Counted from the stretch's first letter, positions 15,835 through 23,561 are shown. The stretch: DNA of 37,535 nucleotides from Caulobacter sp. AP07 (GCF_000281955.1 NZ_AKKF01000133.1:1-37535); one strand, 5' to 3'. Program-made: numbers and translations. The notes: generated by a model from the letters alone, not told the origin.

Positions 15835-15839
15835 CTCGA

Positions 15840-16028
15840 TCACCTCAGGGTCAATCCGGACTGACGCTCGATGGAGCGTAGCGTTCCGATAGGAATGTCT
15901 CTCTTCGGATGAGGAACGGTGACACGACCTAGCTTCGTTGGGTGTTTAAACTGGGCGTGCGAGCCGCGACGCGCGACTTCCGTCCATCCGTTGGCCTTGA
16001 GCGCCGTGATGATGTCGCGGCTATCCAC
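15840..16028 (-). CDS. hicA: HicA family mRNA interferase toxin
   Basis: 62 residues from GTG 16028. The protein has the HicA double-stranded-RNA-binding-like fold with catalytic H24 in RRGSHAQFKHP, then GRVTVPHPKRDIPIGTL and RSIERQSGL. HicA cleaves mRNA. The start was chosen because the standard family N terminus (DSRDII-AL...GW) begins here and because a consensus promoter ends 8 bases upstream; an ATG at 16058 would lie inside that promoter's spacer. The transcript would therefore start at or within a base or two of the GTG. Toxin precedes antitoxin. Confidence 0.9.
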   Translation of the reverse strand: MDSRDIITALKANGWTEVARRGSHAQFKHPTKLGRVTVPHPKRDIPIGTLRSIERQSGLTLR

Positions 16029-16035
16029 GTGCGTA

Positions 16036-16064
16036 CTAATACACACCAAAGGGCGCATCGTCAA
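16036..16064 (-). promoter_or_regulatory. hicAB promoter implying leaderless hicA mRNA
   Basis: Minus strand TTGACG (16059-16064), exactly 17 bases, TATTAG (16036-16041). The usual initiation distance places +1 at about 16028-16030, on the GTG start of hicA. A 10-base direct repeat, AATACACACC on the plus strand, occurs at 16039-16048 and again around 16079-16088; one copy overlaps the -10, so these could be HicB operator half-sites. Confidence 0.6.
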
Positions 16065-16115
16065 TCTCGAACACATCAATACACACCGGACAGGCGCCCC
16101 TGCCGACGACGAGAC

Positions 16116-17069
16116 CTAGAGCCCCGCCCCCTCCTTCAAGCCCAGCATCAGGTTCAGGTTCTGCACCGCCGCGCCCGAGGCGCCCTTGCCCAGGTTGTCG
16201 AGCAGGGCCACCAGGCGCACCTGGCCGCTGCTTTCCGAGCCGAACACGAACAGCTTCAGGCGGTTGGTGCCGTTCAGCCCCTCCGGGTCCAGCGTGGTCA
16301 GGCTCTTGGCCTCGTGCAGCGACGCCACCTCGACGAAGGCCTCGCGCTCGTAGTGCTTGGCCAGCGCCTCGTGGATCTCGGTCACCGACACGCTGCCGTT
16401 CAGCATGCCCAGATGCAGCGGCAGCTCCACCAGCATGCCCTGGGCGTAGCGGCCAACGGCCGGGGTGAAGATCGGCCGGGTCAGCAGACCGCCGTGCGAC
16501 TGGATCTCGGGCAGGTGCTTGTGGCCCAGGCCCAGGGCGTAGATGCGGTACGGAACCGTGGTGTAGTTCGGCGAGCTCGCGTCCTCGAACTCGGCGATCA
16601 TCGCCTTGCCGCCGCCCGTGTAGCCCGACACCGCGTTGAACGACAGCGGCAGGTCCGGGGCGACGATGTCGGCCGAGACCAGCGGCCGGACCAGGGCGAT
16701 CGCGCCCGTCGCGTAGCAGCCGGGGTTGGACACCCGCGTCGAGGCGGCGACCTTGCCGCGCTGAGCGTCGTCCAGTTCGGGAAAGCCGTAGGTCCAGCCC
16801 CGCGCGGTGCGGTGGGCGGTCGAGGCGTCGATGACCTTGACGTTCGGATTGTCGATCAGCGCGACGGCTTCCACGGCCGCCTCGTCGGGCAGGCACAGGA
16901 TCACCGCGTCGGCGTCGTTCAGCATCGCCTTGCGCGCTTGCGGATCCTTGCGCTTGTCCGGATCGATCGAGACCAGTTGCAGGTCCTTGCGGCCGACCAG
17001 GCGCTCGCGGATTTGCAGGCCCGTGGTGCCGGCTTCGCCGTCGATGAAGACTTTCGGGGTCATGGACAT
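16116..17069 (-). CDS. argC: N-acetyl-gamma-glutamyl-phosphate reductase (short type)
   Basis: 317 residues, the length of the short ArgC type. The nucleotide-binding N terminus reads KVFIDGEAGTTGLQIRERL, and catalytic C118 lies in VSNPGCYATGAIAL. Further conserved parts are SGYTGGGKAMIAEFE and the substrate region HLPEIQSHGGL. It reduces N-acetylglutamyl-phosphate to the semialdehyde in arginine synthesis. ATG 17063 is an alternative start. A strong terminator separates it from rpsI upstream, so it needs its own promoter, which must be in the 30 bases or so before it or in read-through. Confidence 0.96.
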   Translation of the reverse strand: MSMTPKVFIDGEAGTTGLQIRERLVGRKDLQLVSIDPDKRKDPQARKAMLNDADAVILCLPDEAAVEAVALIDNPNVKVIDASTAHRTARGWTYGFPELDDAQRGKVAASTRVSNPGCYATGAIALVRPLVSADIVAPDLPLSFNAVSGYTGGGKAMIAEFEDASSPNYTTVPYRIYALGLGHKHLPEIQSHGGLLTRPIFTPAVGRYAQGMLVELPLHLGMLNGSVSVTEIHEALAKHYEREAFVEVASLHEAKSLTTLDPEGLNGTNRLKLFVFGSESSGQVRLVALLDNLGKGASGAAVQNLNLMLGLKEGAGL

Positions 17070-17100
17070 CCCAATCGCAAGGGCAAGAAAACAAGAAAAA

Positions 17101-17126
17101 GGCGCTTCGGCCGAAACCGAAGCGCC
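17101..17126 (-). terminator. Terminator of the rplM-rpsI operon
   Basis: Perfect 10-bp stem GGCGCTTCGG/CCGAAGCGCC with a six-base loop. On the minus strand it is followed by TTTTTCTTGTTTTC, a strong T tract, 27 bases after the rpsI stop. The plus strand has only TTT. Confidence 0.9.
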
Positions 17127-17153
17127 TTTCCATAAGCACGAAACGTGACGCGC

Positions 17154-17627
17154 TTAGCGCTTCGAGAACTGGAAGCTGCGGCGGGCCTTGGCCTTGCCGT
17201 ACTTCTTACGCTCGACGACGCGGCTGTCGCGGGTCAGGAAGCCGTGCGGCTTCAAGAGGGTGCGCAGGCCGGGCTCGTAGTAGGTCAGGGCCTTGGACAG
17301 GCCGTGACGCACGGCGCCGGCCTGGCCCGACAGGCCCGAGCCTTCAACCGTGACGACGACGTCGAACTGGCCCAGGCGGTCGGTGACCTCCAGGGGCTGG
17401 GCGATCATCATGCGCAGCACGGGGCGGGCGAAATAGACTTCCTGGTCGCGACCGTTGATGGTGATCGAACCCTTGCCGGGCTTGATCCACACGCGGGCGA
17501 TCGCGTTCTTGCGCTTGCCGGTCGCGTAGGCGCGGCCTTGGGCGTCGATCTTCTGGACGGCCGGAGCGGCCGCTTCCGGGTTGCTGGACAGGCTGGCCAG
17601 CGCGTCAAAGCCTTGAGCTTCGGACAT
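17154..17627 (-). CDS. rpsI: 30S ribosomal protein S9
   Basis: 157 residues. After an Ala-rich N-terminal extension of about 30 residues, the core [20 protein letters not shown] starts, followed by [26 protein letters not shown] and the invariant C-terminal tail [17 protein letters not shown], whose last residues reach the P-site tRNA. It follows rplM by three bases in the usual order. Confidence 0.98.
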   Translation of the reverse strand: MSEAQGFDALASLSSNPEAAAPAVQKIDAQGRAYATGKRKNAIARVWIKPGKGSITINGRDQEVYFARPVLRMMIAQPLEVTDRLGQFDVVVTVEGSGLSGQAGAVRHGLSKALTYYEPGLRTLLKPHGFLTRDSRVVERKKYGKAKARRSFQFSKR

Positions 17628-17630
17628 GAC

Positions 17631-18104
17631 TTAGGCGCTCCGGGTGTTCTTGGCGTTGCGCGAAGCGAAATCGATCACTTCGGGGCTCTGCGCTTGGTGC
17701 GGGTGCTCACCGTTGTTGTAGATGAGCAGGTGGGTCAGTTGCTTGCGGGCCAAGGGGCTTTCCTTGGGCAGCATGCGCTCGACGGCCTTTTCGAGGACGC
17801 GTTCCGGGAAGCGGCCTTCCAGCAGCTTGCGCGGGTTGGTCGACTTCACGCCGCCCGGGTGACCGGTGTGGCGATAGTAGATCTTGTCGTCCATCTTCTT
17901 GCCGGTGAACTTCACCTTGTCGGCGTTGATCACGACGACGAAGTCGCCGCAGTCGACGTTCGGGGTGTAGTCAGCACGATGCTTGCCGCGAAGACGCATG
18001 GCGATGAACGTCGCCAGGCGGCCGACAACGGCGTCCTGGGCGTCGACCACGATCCACTTCTTCTCGACCTCGGCGGGCTTCAGGGAAGCCGTGGTCTTTT
18101 GCAT
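17631..18104 (-). CDS. rplM: 50S ribosomal protein L13
   Basis: 157 residues from ATG 18104, with the signatures [46 protein letters not shown] and the [20 protein letters not shown] segment. The frame is open upstream to 18263 but that part contains the promoter. It heads the two-gene operon rplM-rpsI. Confidence 0.98.
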   Translation of the reverse strand: MQKTTASLKPAEVEKKWIVVDAQDAVVGRLATFIAMRLRGKHRADYTPNVDCGDFVVVINADKVKFTGKKMDDKIYYRHTGHPGGVKSTNPRKLLEGRFPERVLEKAVERMLPKESPLARKQLTHLLIYNNGEHPHQAQSPEVIDFASRNAKNTRSA

Positions 18105-18170
18105 GGGATTGATCCGTATTCCTTGTGCGTCGGGGGCCAAGGAAAGCGGCTCCGTCTGCGTGAGGGGCGG

Positions 18171-18199
18171 CAGGTACAGGAGGGTTCGCGGCCTGTCAA
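18171..18199 (-). promoter_or_regulatory. rplM-rpsI promoter
   Basis: Minus strand TTGACA (18194-18199), 17-base spacer, TACCTG (18171-18176). The -35 is perfect and the -10 weak, as is common for strong alphaproteobacterial ribosomal promoters. The predicted leader is about 60 bases. Confidence 0.55.
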
Positions 18200-18278
18200 C
18201 AATGCGTGCGCAAGAAACTCCGCAAACCCTTGTGCAGCAAGGAATTTCGCGATGAGGTATCATAATACCACATCGTCG

Positions 18279-18296
18279 TTGTCATGATGCCGTTAT
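18279..18296 (+). promoter_or_regulatory. Possible Pho box upstream of phoX
   Basis: TTGTCAT-gatg-CCGTTAT: two 7-base half sites on an 11-base period, matching the PhoB consensus CTGTCAT-N4-CTGTCAT at 6 and 5 of 7 positions. It ends 42 bases before the phosphatase start. The -10 region downstream (CATAGG, about 18307) is weak, as expected for an activated promoter. Confidence 0.4.
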
Positions 18297-18338
18297 CGGG
18301 CGGAGGCATAGGGCAAGCCCAGCTTCGGAGATCCGTTC

Positions 18339-19742
18339 ATGCCCTTCTCGCGCCGCGCCTTCATCGCCTCCGCCGCCACCAGCCTGGCCTTCGCCGGCTT
18401 CGGCGCCCGCGCCCAGGACGAAGCGGCCGAGCTGCCCTCCTATCTGAACGAGGTCGAAGGCTACGGCCCGCTGCTGCCCGACCCCAAGGGCATGCTCGAC
18501 CTGCCGAGGGGCTTCTCGTACCGGATCATCTCGCAAGCCGGCGAGACGATGTCGGACGGCTTGCTGGTGCCCGGCGCCTTCGACGGCATGGGCTGCTTTT
18601 CGCTGGGCGGCGACCAGGTGGCGCTGGTGCGCAACCACGAGCTGGGTCCGGCGGCGTTCAACGACGGCGCGTTCGGCCTGGGCGGACGCCTGGCCCATCG
18701 CCTGCCCAAGGATCGCGCCTACGACGTCTCGGACACCGGCCTGCCCCTCCCCGGCGGCACGACCACGGTGGTCTACGACCTGAAGACCGGCCAGACGCTC
18801 AGCCAGCACCTCAGCCTGGCCGGCACGGCGGTCAACTGCGCCGGCGGGACCACGCCCTGGGGTTCGTGGATCACCTGCGAGGAAACGACGCTGACGGCCG
18901 GCCTGGAGATCGGCAAGGACCACGGCTACGCCTTCGAGGTGCCCAGCGCCGGCAAGGGCCTGGCCGACCCGGTCCCGCTGAAGGCCATGGGCCGCTTCCG
19001 GCACGAGGCCGCCTGCATCGATCCGCGCACCGGCGTCGTCTACATGACCGAGGACCTGCAGGACGGCCTGTTCTATCGCTTCCTGCCCAACGATCGCCGC
19101 AACCTGGCGGCCGGCGGCAAGCTGCAGGCCCTAGGCATCGTCGGCGTGACGGAGGACGCCGACACCCGCAACCAGGAAGGCGCCGACAACCTCAAGCCCG
19201 GGGCCTGGGTCGAGACGCGCTGGATCGACCTGGACGGCGTCGACAACCCCTATGACGACCTGCGCCTGCGCGGCCACGCCAAGGGCGCGGCGTTCTTCGC
19301 CCGCGGCGAAGGCGTGCACTGGGGCTCGGGCGAGCTCTATTTCACCTGCACCTCTGGCGGCGCGGCCGGCTCGGGCCAGATCTTCCGCTACGTGCCCAGC
19401 GCCCAGGAAGGCCAGGCCGGCGAGGCCGACAAGCCTGGCCGCCTGCAACTGTTCGTCGAGAGCAAGGACGAGCGGGTGCTGGACTTCGCCGACAACATCA
19501 CGGTCTCGCCGCTGGGCCACATCGTGGTCTGCGAGGATCGCTATTCGGAGGTGAAGCCCAACCACCTCAAGGGCGTCACGCCGCAGGGCAAGGTCTACAC
19601 CCTGGGGCGCAACGTGTTCCGGGGCAATTCGGAGTTCGCCGGGGCCTGCTTCTCGCCGGACGGCCAGACCCTGTTCGTCAACGTCCAGTGGCCCGGGATC
19701 ACCTTGGCGATCACCGGGCCTTGGGCAAGCGTGAAGGTTTAG
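18339..19742 (+). CDS. PhoX family (DUF839) phosphatase, Tat-exported
   Basis: 467 residues. The N terminus SRRAFIASAATSLAFAGFGARA is a Tat signal (twin Arg at 5-6), as in PhoX enzymes that fold with metal in the cytoplasm. The body is the DUF839 beta-propeller: GGDQVALVRNHEL, GGTTPWGSWITCEE, HEAACIDPRTGVVYMTEDL, GEGVHWGSGELYFTCTSGG, DNITVSPLGHIVVCED and GACFSPDGQTLFVNVQ. The Glu/Asp/Cys-rich positions correspond to Ca/Fe ligands of PhoX. Likely a periplasmic phosphomonoesterase for phosphate scavenging; some DUF839 proteins have other roles, so the activity is inferred. It converges with a PhoA-type phosphatase gene. Confidence 0.87.
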   Translation: MPFSRRAFIASAATSLAFAGFGARAQDEAAELPSYLNEVEGYGPLLPDPKGMLDLPRGFSYRIISQAGETMSDGLLVPGAFDGMGCFSLGGDQVALVRNHELGPAAFNDGAFGLGGRLAHRLPKDRAYDVSDTGLPLPGGTTTVVYDLKTGQTLSQHLSLAGTAVNCAGGTTPWGSWITCEETTLTAGLEIGKDHGYAFEVPSAGKGLADPVPLKAMGRFRHEAACIDPRTGVVYMTEDLQDGLFYRFLPNDRRNLAAGGKLQALGIVGVTEDADTRNQEGADNLKPGAWVETRWIDLDGVDNPYDDLRLRGHAKGAAFFARGEGVHWGSGELYFTCTSGGAAGSGQIFRYVPSAQEGQAGEADKPGRLQLFVESKDERVLDFADNITVSPLGHIVVCEDRYSEVKPNHLKGVTPQGKVYTLGRNVFRGNSEFAGACFSPDGQTLFVNVQWPGITLAITGPWASVKV

Positions 19743-19802
19743 GCGTTGCTAGCCCAGAGGAGCGATTCCACCTCTGCAGATGTGTTCTGTCGCCCGCGCC
19801 CG

Positions 19803-19907
19803 CCCACATTCGTCATCCCCCGACTTGTTCGGGGGACCCAAGCGAAGTCTGACGCCATCTAGCGCCGCTTGGGTCACCCGCATAAAGCGGGTGATGACGA
19901 ATGTGGG
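19803..19907. repeat. 105-bp composite palindrome between the two phosphatase genes
   Basis: Nested structure: outer 15-bp arms CCCACATTCGTCATC (19803-19817) and GATGACGAATGTGGG (19893-19907); inside, hairpin CCCCCGA/TCGGGGG (19817-19835), arms ACCCAAGCG/CGCTTGGGT (19836-19844, 19866-19874), and hairpin CACCCGC/GCGGGTG (19875-19893). All arms are perfect. It can form a four-armed cruciform in DNA or RNA. It lies 11 bases from the end of one convergent gene and may also stop transcription. Confidence 0.8.
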
Positions 19908-19918
19908 GGCCGTACCGT

Positions 19919-21448
19919 CTAAGGCTTGGCCGGCGTCTCGGCGTCGAACCCATACGCATGCCGCATGACCTGGAACAGGTAGCTTTCCTCGACCACGCCA
20001 TGCACCAGATACGCTCCCGGACCGTCGGCGAACACGCCCACGTCCTCGCCCGAGTGGGCCGAGCTGGGCAGGTTGGCCAGGGCCTCCTGGTGGTAGTCGA
20101 TGTCATCGGTGTCTTCCTTCGAGGGGTCGGCGCGCGAGCCGCCGCCTTCCGGACCGCCGGGGCCGGTGGCGAAGCTCAGCACGGTGTAGGGCTTGCCGTC
20201 GCCCGCCACGATCGGCTCGCCCTCGTTGCCGGCCAGGCCGAGGATCGGGGCGTTGCGGGCGGCGTAGCCCGAGATCACCAGGCCGTGGCTGTGGTCGGCG
20301 GTGACGATGACCAGGGTGTCCTTGAGGTCCACCTTGTCGAGCGCCGCCTGGATGGCCTTCGAGAACTCGACGGTCTCGGTCAGGGTGCGCTTGGCGTTGT
20401 TGAGGTGGCTGCCCATGTCGATCTTGCCGCCCTCGACCAGCAGGAAATAGCCCTTGGGGTTGGTCGACAGCAGGTCGATGGCCTTGGTGGTCATGGCCGC
20501 CAGGGTCGGCACGCCTTGCCCCAGCACCGGCCGCTCGACCTCGTAGGGCAGGTGTTCATTGGCGAACAGGCCCAGCACCGGGCCGGTCTGGGCCGGGTCC
20601 AGGGCGGCCAGTTGCGCGTCGGTGGTCACATAGGCGGCCTTGGGGGTCTTCAGCCACTCGGCGGTCAGGTCGCGGCCGTCGGCGCGCTTGCCGTCCTTGG
20701 CCTCGGGCAGGAAGCGCGAGCGACCGCCGCCCATGGCGACGTCCAGGCGCAGGCCCGCGGGGGCCTCGACCAGCTGGCGGGCGATGTCCCAGCAGCCGGC
20801 GGCCAGGGCGTCGGTCGGCATGTCGCCGTCGCCTTCCCAGTCGCGATAGGCGGTGTGGGCGTAGGTCCCGGCCGGGGTGGCGTGGGTGATGCGGGTGGTG
20901 GTCACCGCGCCGGCCGACAGGCCGTGGGCCTTGGCCAGTTCGGCGATGGTCTGGACGCGGGTCCCGGCCTCGCCGGCGCAGCTTTCCGGCTTGGCGGCGC
21001 CCGACAGGCCGATGACCTTGTTGCGGGTCTTCACGCCGGTGGTGATGGCGGTGATGCCGGCGGCGCTGTCGGTGACCTGGGTGTCGTGGCTGTAGGTCTT
21101 GGACAGCGCCGTCCACGGCAGCTTCTCGAACGCCAGCGAATTGCTCTCGCCGTCGACGCCGCGCTGCTGACCTTCATAGATCCGGCTGGCGACGACCGTG
21201 GAGATGCCCATGCCGTCGCCCAGGAACAGGATGACGTTCTTGGCGCGGCCAGTGTTGGGCGCCACGGTCAGGGCCTTGGCCAGGGCCGCCTCCCCGGCCT
21301 TGTAGTAGGCGTCGCCGGGCGCGGCGTTGGTCGCGGGCGCGGGCGGTTTGGCGGCGGGTTTCGGCGCGGCCTGGGCGAGGACGGGCGCGGCCAGGAGCAG
21401 GGCTCCGGCCAGGAGGTGGGAAGCGCGGATCACGGGAAGCTCCAGCAA
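19919..21448 (-). CDS. phoA: Alkaline phosphatase, PhoA type
   Basis: 509 residues with a signal peptide (cleavage near AQA-AP) and an Ala/Pro linker. The core has metal ligand D78 in LGDGMG, the nucleophile S128 in VTDSAAG, THATPAG, GGGRSRFLP, EGGKIDMGSH, TADHSHG and the late HSGEDV, which together hold two Zn and one Mg. The arginine usually found right after the nucleophile in E. coli PhoA is not present (DSAAG), as in several other PhoA-like subfamilies. It should release phosphate from esters in the periplasm. It is convergent with the PhoX gene, and a Pho-box-like site precedes it. Confidence 0.92.
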   Translation of the reverse strand: MLELPVIRASHLLAGALLLAAPVLAQAAPKPAAKPPAPATNAAPGDAYYKAGEAALAKALTVAPNTGRAKNVILFLGDGMGISTVVASRIYEGQQRGVDGESNSLAFEKLPWTALSKTYSHDTQVTDSAAGITAITTGVKTRNKVIGLSGAAKPESCAGEAGTRVQTIAELAKAHGLSAGAVTTTRITHATPAGTYAHTAYRDWEGDGDMPTDALAAGCWDIARQLVEAPAGLRLDVAMGGGRSRFLPEAKDGKRADGRDLTAEWLKTPKAAYVTTDAQLAALDPAQTGPVLGLFANEHLPYEVERPVLGQGVPTLAAMTTKAIDLLSTNPKGYFLLVEGGKIDMGSHLNNAKRTLTETVEFSKAIQAALDKVDLKDTLVIVTADHSHGLVISGYAARNAPILGLAGNEGEPIVAGDGKPYTVLSFATGPGGPEGGGSRADPSKEDTDDIDYHQEALANLPSSAHSGEDVGVFADGPGAYLVHGVVEESYLFQVMRHAYGFDAETPAKP

Positions 21449-21477
21449 GAACGTCGAACGTCCTGTGCTGGCGTTTC

Positions 21478-21495
21478 ATGACAGTTCTTTGAGCG
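21478..21495 (-). promoter_or_regulatory. Possible Pho box upstream of the PhoA-type gene
   Basis: Minus strand CGCTCAA-agaa-CTGTCAT: the second half site (21478-21484) matches the PhoB consensus 7 of 7, the first 4 of 7, on an 11-base period, 30 bases before the start codon. Confidence 0.4.
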
Positions 21496-21514
21496 CGCCG
21501 TTCCCCAAACCCAT

Positions 21515-21537
21515 CATCCCCGCTTTATGCAGGGATG
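21515..21537. repeat. Small hairpin of the GATGA / GCATAAAGCGGG family
   Basis: CATCCC...GGGATG with one mismatch around GCTTTATGC. Its complement contains GCATAAAGCGGGGATGA, nearly the same as GCATAAAGCGGGTGATGA in the right arm of the 19803-19907 element. It lies 11 bases downstream of the ctaA stop codon on the minus strand side boundary and may end ctaA transcripts reaching from 22579 or protect the phosphatase leader. Confidence 0.5.
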
Positions 21538-21547
21538 GCGGTAAAAG

Positions 21548-22579
21548 CTAAGGCCTTCTCACCCGCCAGGCGAACGCCGTGGCCGTGACCAGCAGGATCG
21601 CCGCCCCGGCCTGGTGCAGCACGCCCAGGGCCAGCGGCACGGCGGCCATCAGCGTCCAGATTCCGAGGCCGGCCTGCAGGAACACCACCCCGACCAGCGC
21701 GAAGGCGGTCGCCTTGGCCTCCTCGGGCATGCGCCGGGTCCGGGCGGCGGCCACGCCGATGACGATGGCGGCGACGAACAGGGCGTAGGCCATCAGCCGG
21801 TGATGCAGCTGCACCGCGCCCTGGCTGTGGGCCAGGGTGCCCCAGAAGCCGTGGCCGGCATATTCGGCCGGAACCAGCGCGCCGTTCATCAGCGGCCAGT
21901 CGTTGTAGACCAGCCCGGCGTCATTGCCCGCCACCAGCGCGCCCAGCAGGCTCTGGAAGAACACCGCGCCCAGGAAGGCCAGGGCCCAGCCTCGCCAGTT
22001 CGTGCGCTCCTCGATGCGCGGCGCGCCGGCCCAGGCGTCCAGGGCCGTCCAGATCAGCATGATGAACAGCGCCAGGGCCAGGCCGAGGTGGATCATCAGC
22101 CGCTCGGGCGCCACCGAGACCCGCTCGGACAGGCCGCTTGAGACCATCCACCAGCCGACCAGCCCCTGCAGGCCGCCCAAGGCCAGCAGCACCACGCAGC
22201 GCCAGATCAGCCGGCGCGGGATCATCCGGCGGATCAGGAAGACGGCGAACGGCAGGGCGAACGCCAGGCCGACCAGGCGTCCCAGCAGCCGGTGCGCCCA
22301 CTCCCACCAGAAGATGCCCTTATAGGCCTCCAGCGTCATGCCGGCATTGACCAGCCTGTACTGCGGGATCTGCTTGTAGAGCGCGAAATTGGCCTGCCAG
22401 GCCTGTTCCGACATCGGCGGCATCGCGCCCATGATCGGTTTCCACTGGGTGATCGACAGACCCGAGTCGGTCAGGCGCGTCGCGCCCCCGACCACCACCA
22501 TGGCGAAGACGAGAACGGCCACCACGAACAGCCAGATGGCCACGGGCCGGGAACGATCGGAACGCAGGAAGGACGTCAT
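21548..22579 (-). CDS. ctaA: Heme A synthase (COX15/CtaA family)
   Basis: 343 residues from ATG 22579; longer starts (for example ATG 22657, which has GAGG in front) would add a non-hydrophobic N-terminal stretch. Eight transmembrane segments are readable. The four conserved heme-ligand histidines lie in [28 protein letters not shown] and VLHQAGAA, and [19 protein letters not shown] is the family's N-terminal signature. The enzyme oxidises heme O to heme A for aa3-type cytochrome oxidase in the inner membrane. Confidence 0.95.
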   Translation of the reverse strand: MTSFLRSDRSRPVAIWLFVVAVLVFAMVVVGGATRLTDSGLSITQWKPIMGAMPPMSEQAWQANFALYKQIPQYRLVNAGMTLEAYKGIFWWEWAHRLLGRLVGLAFALPFAVFLIRRMIPRRLIWRCVVLLALGGLQGLVGWWMVSSGLSERVSVAPERLMIHLGLALALFIMLIWTALDAWAGAPRIEERTNWRGWALAFLGAVFFQSLLGALVAGNDAGLVYNDWPLMNGALVPAEYAGHGFWGTLAHSQGAVQLHHRLMAYALFVAAIVIGVAAARTRRMPEEAKATAFALVGVVFLQAGLGIWTLMAAVPLALGVLHQAGAAILLVTATAFAWRVRRP

Positions 22580-22734
22580 GACAGCCGCAAAGATCGCCGT
22601 TTGAGGGCGTGAATAAGGCGAAGCCTTGCCGTACGCCTGACGGGCCGCGACGTCCATGCCCTCATGACGGTTGCGGCGCGGCGTGCGATGATCATGGCTG
22701 GGCGCCGGGGCGGGCGCGGGTTCGGAGACCATCG

Positions 22735-22998
22735 ATGAGCGGCGTGGGCGTGTTCGTGGCGGTCGTCATCGGCATTCTGGCCGGCTGGATCGCCGATCTG
22801 GTGCTGGCCCGGCGGCACGCGCTTTTCACCAAGCTCTTGATCGGCGTCGTCGGCTCGTTCATCGGAGCGTTCGTCGCTCAGCGGCTGGACTTCAGGTTCG
22901 ACGGCTTCCTCGGCAGCCTGCTGGTCTCCAGCCTCGGGGCGATCTTCTTCCTGGCCGTCCTGGGTATCGTCTCGGGCCTTTTCCGGAGACCCGCTTGA
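22735..22998 (+). CDS. GlsB/YeaQ/YmgE-like small membrane protein
   Basis: 87 residues from ATG 22735 (GGAG 8 bases upstream). Three hydrophobic segments with the pattern [20 protein letters not shown], then [19 protein letters not shown] and [20 protein letters not shown], which fits the transglycosylase-associated/GlsB family of inner-membrane stress proteins (G-WxAD-, GxxGSxxGA). Function unknown. The stop codon overlaps the TTG start of the next gene. Confidence 0.75.
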   Translation: MSGVGVFVAVVIGILAGWIADLVLARRHALFTKLLIGVVGSFIGAFVAQRLDFRFDGFLGSLLVSSLGAIFFLAVLGIVSGLFRRPA

Positions 22999-23216
22999 GC
23001 GCTCCCCTCATCCCCGCCCGCCTGCGCAAGCTGATCGGTGGGATCGGCATCATGGTGTTCCTGGCCGCCTATGTCTGGGCCTTCACCAGCCTGTACGACT
23101 ACCTGCCCAACAACCGCGCCATCCACCTGATCTATTTCGCCGTCGCCGGCCTGGCCTGGGGGCTGCCGCTGCTGCCGCTGATGTCGTGGATGGGCAAGGC
23201 GGATCGGAAGCTCTGA
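22995..23216 (+). CDS. DUF2842 family membrane protein
   Basis: 73 residues starting with TTG 22995, which overlaps the preceding stop (TTGA) and has GGAG 7 bases upstream; no in-frame ATG fits as well. Two transmembrane segments (LIGGIGIMVFLAAYVWAF and LIYFAVAGLAWGLPLLPLMS) and the end WMGKADRKL match DUF2842, a short alphaproteobacterial family of unknown role. It is translationally coupled to the GlsB-like gene. Confidence 0.78.
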   Translation: MSAPLIPARLRKLIGGIGIMVFLAAYVWAFTSLYDYLPNNRAIHLIYFAVAGLAWGLPLLPLMSWMGKADRKL

Positions 23217-23226
23217 GGCTCACCCG

Positions 23227-23322
23227 CTTGCCCCCACCTGACCGCTTCGCGGTCTGTCGCGGCGAGGGGGCGGAGTTCTTCCCCCTATGGGGGAGGAGGG
23301 CCGAAGGCCCGGAGGGGGCAAG
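23227..23322. repeat. 96-bp composite palindrome
   Basis: Outer arms CTTGCCCCC (23227-23235) and GGGGGCAAG (23314-23322); inside, three hairpins: GACCGC-ttc-GCGGTC (23240-23254), CCCCC-TAT-GGGGG (23281-23293) and GGGCC-GAA-GGCCC (23298-23310). All are perfect. It begins 10 bases after the DUF2842 stop. Its sequence differs from the GTCATCCC family, so it is a second kind of intergenic element. Confidence 0.75.
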
Positions 23323-23341
23323 TGCGCCGTCGCATCGAACC

Positions 23342-23372
23342 TAGAGCGTCTGCTTCCCAAGCAGAATGTTCG
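23342..23372 (+). pseudogene. tRNA-Gly(CCC) remnant
   Basis: These 31 bases correspond to the 3' side of the D arm (TAGAGC), the whole anticodon arm (TCTGC-TTCCCAA-GCAGA, five-base-pair stem, seven-base loop, anticodon CCC) and the start of the variable loop of a tRNA-Gly. No matching acceptor, 5' D-stem or T arm exists on either side, so it is a fragment. It lies between the composite palindrome and the terminator of tRNA-Pro(GGG). Confidence 0.65.
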
Positions 23373-23383
23373 GAAACGAAAAA

Positions 23384-23403
23384 GGCCGCTCTTTCGAGCG
23401 GCC
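23384..23403 (-). terminator. Terminator after tRNA-Pro(GGG)
   Basis: Perfect 8-bp stem GGCCGCTC/GAGCGGCC with a four-base loop; on the minus strand it is followed by TTTTT (complement of 23379-23383). It lies 36 bases past the tRNA 3' end. On the plus strand a TTT follows, so it may also act in that direction. Confidence 0.85.
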
Positions 23404-23439
23404 TTTCCATTCTTCCGGTCTCATTCCCAGTGAAGGAAA

Positions 23440-23516
<77 letters not shown>

Positions 23517-23532
23517 ACACGGAAGGAGCGCC

Positions 23533-23561
23533 CTTATAGGTGGGGTCCCTGGCTTGAGCAA
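23533..23561 (-). promoter_or_regulatory. tRNA-Pro(GGG) promoter
   Basis: Minus strand TTGCTC (23556-23561), 17-base spacer, TATAAG (23533-23538), ending 16 bases before the tRNA. Same form as the other tRNA promoters in this window. Confidence 0.6.

Noticed and set aside
19803..19907. CRISPR-like repeats
   Set aside because: Structure is nested inverted repeats in a single copy, not regularly spaced direct repeats; no cas genes in the window.
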